DNA of 64,000 bases, taken from assembly GCA_028554795.2 (NCBI GenBank), contig CM068838.1, positions 124,627,928-124,691,927 on the forward strand. The letters are read 5' to 3'. Origin of the DNA: Sinohyriopsis cumingii. Its lineage: Eukaryota; Mollusca; Bivalvia; Unionida; Unionidae. Positions 58,026 to 64,000 of the stretch are shown here, one piece after another. Position numbers and translations under genes: made by a program. Each line of letters starts with the position of its first letter. Positions within the stretch are counted from its first letter, which is position 1. The notes beneath the pieces are model-generated. The model was not told the origin of the DNA. It searched no databases and saw only the letters and a list, made by a program, of their open reading frames with translations.

Positions 58026-61000
58026 ATGAAACGATCGCATCATTTCGTGAAGAAAGGAGAAGAAAGAAAGAGGCAGAAACGTGATGTATCGCCTCGTACA
58101 ATAGCTGAAGTCTTGGCACAAATTCATGCCAGTGATTTTGAAGATGACATGAGTGAAACAGAATCCAGACCCAGAGAGTCTTCACCTAACCAAAGTTCAC
58201 CAGTTCACATTCGAGAGACGGAAAAGTGCTCCTCTAGAAAATTTAGAACCACAGCTTACACCTACACGGTGAAGTTTAAAGATTTCATGTCCGACGTACC
58301 GTTAGAGAAAGCAGAAGGGTTCATCACCGAGGTGTGGGATTCTTTGTTAACCACACTGAAACGACAATGTCAAGCCAAAGAAGACGATCGCTTGAGACTT
58401 TCCATACATCACGGCAATTTAAAGTCCCATGTTTGGATCGAGTTTAGCAGCCCAGCAGAACTGACACCTTCCAAAGTCATCGACAAGATTCAACACGTGC
58501 AACAATCCAACGATCAGTTTCACATCACCGATGGTAAAGCGACACTGTCCATGACCCACGTCTCTCTTCCCCAAGGGACTGGACGCAAAAAGGTTTTATT
58601 GGTGGACGACCTTCGTAGTATTAAGTGTAGCCTCGTCCGAATTAACAATCCTCAAGACCACATGTGTTTAGCCAGGGCTATCGTGGTGGGACGAACCTAT
58701 GTCAACAAGAACGACACGGCGGAATGGAAAAGAGCCTGGAAAACTATTCAACAATCGGACCGAGCCAAACAACGAAATGAAGCAGAACTCCTGCTACAAA
58801 AAGCTGGCCTGTCCAAAGACACACCCTGTGGCATTCCTGAAATGCAAAAAAAAAAACAACAAGATGTCCTAGCACCACGCTACACCTTGAAAGTGCTCCC
58901 TCAAGAAGTGCGCGGGCCTCTGTTGTTTCGCGGGAAAGACTTTAAGGATGGAAAATACATTCACGTCTATTATCACGACGAGCATTTCGATGTCATTACC
59001 AGTATCACCGCATTCCTCGGATACGGTTATTACTGTGAGAAATGTGACTATGGCTATAACAATCGAGAGCAACACAAACATTGTGGTTAGAAATGCTCAG
59101 GATGTTTGGCCTCTCAACCTTATCTGGACGAAGCACAAGAATGAGTGCATTCTCCTGCTTGTCAGCGCACTTTTGACAGCCCTGCCTGTTACCAACAACA
59201 TCTAAAGACACAAGGTTCACAGCAGAAAAGTACTTGTCAACTGCTGATATTGTGTCCTACGTGTGGACAAGGCATACGTACCAATAATGCCAAGGCACAC
59301 GTATGTTCAGTAAAGAAAAAATGTCACATTTGTCACCAAATCGTGGACTTGGAACACCACTGTTACATTCAAAAATACCAACCCCAACAAGAGGAAGAAG
59401 ATGACCACCAAAAGAAAGAGAATTTAATCTTTTTCGATTTCGAATGCATGACAGTCACATTCCTAATTTCTGCGTGGCTCACTGAGCCTATCTTTAATCA
59501 TTGCCCTCACTGCAGTAAGATTACTGGAGGACGTGAAACAATATTTCGGGGAACAAACACTCTAGCCGAATTCGCTCAATGGATCTTAGACCCCATCGAC
59601 GAGACGTGGAGCCAAGAGGACATCAAACGTTACGAAGATTGTCATCGCCATGCCACGGTGATGGCTCACAATTTCTCGGGATACGATGGACAGTTTCTTT
59701 TGAGGTACTATACGGAACAAGGCACCGAACGTCCTAAAGTCACTTTGAACGGAGCCAAAATCATTTCCATGCAAGTGGGACAAGTACTGTTTAAAGATTC
59801 GATGAGCTATTTGGCGATGCCTTTGATTCGAATGCCTGAAACGTTTGGAATGACAGAAATGGCTGAAGGTTACTTTTCACACTTTTTCAATACCTAAGCA
59901 AATCAACATTCCGTTCTACCCCATTTGCCTGAGGCTAAAGACTACGACCACGATAACATGCGAAGCGAACAACGAGAAGCTTTCAACGTTTGGTACCAAG
60001 CCCGTGCCTCTGACCCTTTCGGCGTTGCTTTGGAAAATTTCGAGAACTGTTCATGGAACACGGAGGGGTCGATCCTTTGAAAGAAGCTTGCACCATTGCC
60101 AAAGCATGCTCATTAGTGTACCGCCAACGATTCATGCCTGAAAACACCCTGGCTGTCATCAGTCCTCAAACGACCAACTTTGTCAAACGTCAATACTCGG
60201 TCAAAGCCCTACGCTGGTTACATTACTTGTGCGACAAGGAAGACAAACGGATTCAGCATGCCCGCAACGGAGGGGCGAAAAGACCATCGGAACGTATTCA
60301 GTAGATGGCTGGGACATAGAAAACCCCAAGATCGTGTACGAGTTTAACGGTTGCTTATTTCACGGATGTCCGGTCTGTTACCCTGAACGTGACACTAAAA
60401 AGTTTTTACAACGAACCATGGAAGACTTGTACCAGGACACTTGTCAGCGGCGCTTGAAGTTAGAACAGCAAGGAATCCAAGTGGTGGAAATGTGGGAACA
60501 CGAATACGATCACCGTTTGAAAACTGATCCCGAATTTAAACGCCTCGTGGAAATTTACCAGTTCATGAACCCCCTGAACCCGAGGGATAGTTTGTACGGA
60601 GGAAGGACCAATGCCACCTGTTTGCTATACCAAGTCGACGAAGAGAAAGGAGAAGAAATCAAATACTTGGACGTGTGTTCGCTGTATCCTTACGTGTGCA
60701 AATATTGTCGCTTTCCTGTAGGGTACCCGCAATTGTTCACGGAACACATCGACCTGAAAAACATTCGACAATACGAAGGCTTGATCAAGTGCAAAGTTTT
60801 GCCTCCCACTGACTTGTAAAATCTGTGTTACCTCACCATTGCCAAGGAAAACTGATGTTTCCCTTGTGCCGTACTTGTGCCGAAACGTGCAATCAAGATC
60901 AGCCTTGTCAGCACACTCAGGAACAACGTGCCATGACGGGAACGTGGGTCAGCGTGGAATTGTTCAAGGCTCTGGACATAGGATACAAACTGTTAGAAGT

Positions 61001-61984
61001 GTACGAAATTTACCACTTTCCCAAGACACAACAATACCACAAGGGTGACCCCAGTCAGAAAGGCATTTTCGCAGACTACGTGGATGCCTTTTTGAAACTG
61101 ACACAAGAAGCCAGTGGCTATACTTCCTGGTGTCACACTCCCGAAGATGAAAAGACATTCAAAGAGAAATACTGGGAACAAGAAGGCATCACTTTAGACC
61201 ACATCGAGAAAAACGAAGGCAATCGTTCGTTTGCCAAATTGCTTGTGGGGCAAAATGGCACAACGACCGTGTTTACCCAAGACAGAGTATTTGACAGAAC
61301 CTTCCCGTTACTTCCAGATGATTCACGACAAAACCAAATACATGAAACATATGGACGGCTTTCGTAAGGATTTAATCTTAGCCAATTACGAAGAAGATCT
61401 GGACTTTGTACAAGCCGACGAATTTGGAAATGTCATCATTGCGGCTTACGTGACAGACCATGCTCGCTTAAAATTGTACGAAGCTTTATAACTGTTAAGG
61501 GATCGCGTCCTGTACTTTGACACGAACGGTTGCATATACATCGATCGCCCGGGTCAGCAACACCCTGACATCGAAGGAGACCGTATAGGAGCCTGGACAG
61601 ACGAGCACCCCGACGACAAGATTCAAAGTTTTGCTAGTGGCAGTCCTAAAAATTACGGCTACGAATACCGGGACCCACAAGGAGAAGTGCACACCGAGTG
61701 CAAAGTGAAAGGATTGACTCTAAATTATCGTACCAGTCGAGTGGTGAACTTTGGGGTATTGAAAGAAGCCATGCAATCTGGAGAGAATGGAAACTTTAAA
61801 GTGACCACTCACCAACCGAACAAGATTGTACGTTTACCCACTCACCAAATTGTTAGTCGACCCTTGAATAAAGTCTATCAAATTGTGTACCAGAAGCGAG
61901 TGAGGCCTTCGAATCACTTCACTTTGCCGTACGGTCACAGCGATATTGGTCAGCATATAAAAAGGGACAATATCCAAGACCAAT
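58026..61984 (+). pseudogene. protein-primed-type DNA polymerase B of Polinton/adintovirus type, broken
   Basis: About 1,320 codons long originally. The basic N-terminal region and a domain with 'LCLARAIVVG' and 'TAFLGYGYYCEKC' (58026-59090) lead into Cys/His zinc knuckles (59090-59400). The exonuclease follows with Exo I 'FDFECM' (~59440) and Exo II 'HNFSGYDG' (~59670); an Exo III Y-C-x2-D-V motif is not visible. Polymerase motif A 'DVCSLYP' is at ~60670, motif B near 61240 is split by a frame change, and motif C at ~61512-61530 reads YFDTNG where the family has Y-x-DTDS. In-frame stops lie at 59088, 59142, 59895, 60817 and 61489, and frame changes near 60040, 60240, 60820 and 61245. The element cannot replicate from this copy. 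Confidence 0.9.
61956..61964 (+). promoter_or_regulatory. TATA box upstream of small ORF 62020
   Basis: TATAAAAAG, 64 nt before the ATG at 62020, overlapping the end of the PolB reading frame. Confidence 0.5.
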
Positions 61985-62019
61985 AGTTCATTGTGAGTAC
62001 CAAGACCAAGCAAACAAGA

Positions 62020-62158
62020 TGAATTCTTTCAGAGAAGCACAAAAGAAGTTCAGAGGACTGTCATGGACATTCCTGAAATACCAGTTCGGGAGGATACTTG
62101 TGTGACATTACCCCATGTAGAACCTGTCAGAACATTACAACCTGTCCCTAGGACATCT
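62020..62158 (+). pseudogene. small unknown ORF of the second element, apparently frameshifted
   Basis: The ATG at 62020 opens a 28-codon basic peptide ('NSFREAQKKFRG'). An overlapping frame from 62072 runs 33 codons (Pro/Val-rich, 'IPEIPVRED') to a stop at about 62159. Two frames meeting in 140 bp behind a good TATA box suggest one small gene with a frameshift. No family recognised. Confidence 0.35.
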
Positions 62159-62310
62159 TAGTTACCAAACACATGTTGTACAGAGACTTGTTTCTATTCC
62201 ACTTTGATCGTTTTAATGTGCATTTTATCGTTGTACTTAAGCCTTTGGGTTTTCTATATTTTAGTCTTTCGTGGTTTATTTTTGAAACATCAAAAAGTGT
62301 CCTGAAAAAG

Positions 62311-62318
62311 TATATAAA
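62311..62318 (+). promoter_or_regulatory. TATA box upstream of the second ATPase
   Basis: TATATAAA, about 55 nt before the region where ATPase-type coding similarity begins; the expected ATG is not present. Confidence 0.5.
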
Positions 62319-62359
62319 CTCTTGTCTTGTCTGTTTTCGTGTCACAAGTGACATTCCTG

Positions 62360-63150
62360 GCACTACGGCTACCTCTGCTGTCTCTGCTCTTTCTTCCTCC
62401 ACTCTCAAAGTCATCGACGAACACTTAGATCGTGCCAGTTGGGAGGCTTTGTATCTTCGCCATCCCTTTAACATGCTCATTGCAAAACCTAGCGGTTCAG
62501 GCAAAACGGAATTTGTTAAACGTTTGATCGAACATAAACATCATTTGATCGATCGTCCACCTCAATGAATCGTGTGGCGTTACAAAGAGTGGCAATCGGC
62601 ATAGAGCCTCTTGCGAGAAAGTCAAGGCGATTCCATCGTGTTTGTGGAAGGCATTCCTAGCGAACACGACAGAATCGTGTCTGACCCCAGTCAAACCCAT
62701 CTGGTCATTTTCGACGACATGTTAGGAGAAGACGAAGAAGAAATTAAACTGTGGTTTACGCTCAAATGGCATCATCGTAATGCCAGTCTCATTTACATCA
62801 CTCAAAATTTGTTTCAACAAAGGAAATCCCATCGTACCATCAGTCTCAATGCTCATTACGTTGTCTTCTTTAAAAGTCATAGAGATAAATCGCAAGCGCA
62901 AGTCTTAGCCAAACAGTTAGGAACGCCTTGGCTAACTCAGGCGTACGACGATACCACTCTAACTCAACACACCTATTTACTTGTCGATTTGAAACCCACT
63001 ATCCCGATTATTTGCGATTTCGTACCCATTTGTTTCACCACTTGTGTCAAGACGGAGGGCCTGTCCTGTACATGTCTCCGTCCTCGACTTCACCACAAAA
63101 AATATCTATTAAAACCTCAGACACTTTTAGTCTCTCTCATACAGTGTCAA
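62360..63150 (+). pseudogene. second FtsK/HerA-type packaging ATPase, broken
   Basis: Walker A reads KPSGSGKT (~62490), where the first Gly of the usual G-P-x-G-S-G-K-T is replaced. Walker B is 'LVIFDDML' (~62705) and the downstream 'ASLIYITQNLF' block (~62790) matches the sensor region. Two in-frame stops (TGA 62566, TAG 62602) interrupt it between Walker A and B, and a frame change near 62995 moves the C-terminal ~50 codons to another frame that ends just before 63155. No start ATG is visible. It is only distantly similar to the intact ATPase at 1974-2639. Confidence 0.85.
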
Positions 63151-63151
63151 C

Positions 63152-63520
63152 ATGACGTCCCTTCAGTCTCATCTTCCCGTCAAATTGATTCGTGCCTTGT
63201 GTGACATCAGTCGCGAAAAAAATCTAAAAATACGTGCTCTTGTCTTAGAAGCCAGTCTCAAAGAAGTCTTACGTGGTTTACGGTGACAGCACGCCAATTA
63301 CTGCAAGGTATCATTCAGATTCCTCATCAAACCAAACGCTTTTTTGATAGAAACAAAGTAGCCTTGGCCCAACTGACCGATCCCCGCATCGACACTCAAA
63401 CCAAAAAGCAAATCATTTTGAAACCTGGAGGGAACAGTACTCTAGGAGGTGTCATCATTCGCTCCCTCTTAAGATGGGATCCTAATGCTCCCAAAGTTCT
63501 CCCCAAGAAAAAAGTCACTA
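63152..63520 (+). pseudogene. small basic pX-like virion protein, frameshifted
   Basis: The ATG at 63152 starts a 44-codon helical peptide ('LPVKLIRALCDISREK') ending at TGA 63284. The next frame (from ~63283) continues with 'LLQGI', 'DRNKVALAQLTD', 'TKKQIILKPGG' and a Gly-rich turn. This is the layout of the short basic protein next to the ATPase in Polintons and adintoviruses, which has K-K-x-(I/L)-L-x-Q-K-G-G and is compared with adenovirus pX. A single frame change at ~63283 explains the break. The lysine-rich tail (PKKK, KKAKR) follows to ~63590. Confidence 0.55.
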
Positions 63521-63596
63521 CCAAAAAAGCCAAACGAAGTCCCAAGAAGAAAAAGAGCATTGGTGTCAAGACCAGGTCACAACCCAGAAAAAGAAA

Positions 63597-64000
63597 AGCC
63601 CACAGAAAACAGTTTCTACCCGCAAGAGAGGCACTTCGGCCAGGACGCAATCTTACATTCGCAAACCACGACCTGCAACGACGTTGACTGCATATCCGGT
63701 AGCCTCAGGTTCATCCACTTCTCCGTTGCTGACGATGCCTGCCCAACCCCATTTAACACCCGTTCGTCCACAGTTGATGACACCATGGAAACCCGTGTCT
63801 CCAAGAACGTCTCCTCCAACGGTGACACCCTCGCCCTCTTTAGCTGCAGTGGCAGCTGCTCACAAAATACCTTCTCCCAAAATCAAAGTCCTAGAGAGAT
63901 CGGGCATCTTACAGAGTTTGCTGGATTTGTCCCAGCAAGAACTGGCTCGATTTAGTCCGTTGCGAACCCCTTCACAACGTGTGATGCCAGTCATCAAGTT
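63597..64000 (+). CDS. Pro/Ser/Thr-rich protein, open to the window end
   Basis: The frame beginning at 63597 (codon AGC) is open to base 64000. It encodes a basic, Pro/Ser/Thr-rich segment, then 'SLAAVAAAHK' and a helical 'LLDLSQQELARFSPL'. Two other frames are open over part of the same DNA, but this one has the most protein-like composition. Its start is unclear and it may be the continuation of the basic protein before it through a frameshift. Function unknown; its position next to packaging and virion genes suggests a structural protein. Confidence 0.4.

Overview
This is animal nuclear DNA, most likely from a mollusc and probably a bivalve. It is AT-rich, has spliced genes with long repeat-filled introns, dinucleotide and tetranucleotide satellites, tRNA-derived SINEs with target-site duplications, hAT-type MITEs, and TNF-family ligand genes. 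The phylum is inferred from the style of the repeats and the gene family; nothing in the window proves it.

Layout. (1) Bases 1-2,900 are one edge of an integrated Polinton/adintovirus-like DNA element with four intact reading frames. They are the C-terminus of an SF1-type helicase with an HNH-like tail (cut by the window edge), a DDE integrase, a zinc-ribbon plus phospholipase A2 protein, and an FtsK/HerA-type packaging ATPase. The element side ends in a ~250-bp imperfect palindrome. (2) Bases 4,805-12,204 hold a complete four-exon TNF-superfamily ligand gene: cytoplasmic tail, one membrane segment, Cys-rich stalk, TNF homology domain. Its introns carry two tRNA-SINE copies, another short retroelement, two hAT MITEs, Penelope-like fragments and a fold-back repeat. 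(3) Bases 12,205-35,978 are gene-poor, with MITEs, SINEs, (TA)n tracts and a 1.6-kb minisatellite at 27.8-29.4 kb. (4) Bases 35,979-39,046 hold a paralogous TNF ligand gene in the same orientation. Its first and last exons are clear, but its two middle exons are not found. (5) Bases 39,047-56,270 are again gene-poor, with SINEs, palindromes, minisatellites and a few weak exon candidates. (6) Bases ~56,570-64,000 (running off the edge) are a second, different Polinton/adintovirus-like element. It is decaying: its DNA polymerase B, ATPase and small basic virion-type protein are broken by stops and frameshifts.

How the parts relate. Integrase, protein-primed-type PolB, packaging ATPase, PLA2 and a pX-like basic protein are the known core toolkit of Polintons and adintoviruses, so both ends are integrated virus-like elements of one broad group. 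They come from different lineages, because each carries its own dissimilar ATPase. The two TNF ligand genes are a tandem duplicate pair that shares exon phases, the stalk cysteine pattern and even an (ATT)n tract directly before the last exon.

Most notable finding. At 56.57-57.75 kb two divergently transcribed genes beside PolB are each followed, within ~30 nt of their stop codons, by what looks like a replication-dependent histone mRNA 3' end. Each copy has a six-base stem, a four-base loop, an ACCCA-like flank and a purine-rich downstream element. Such 3' ends are otherwise characteristic of metazoan histone genes, and finding them on non-histone genes of a virus-like element suggests S-phase-coupled expression.
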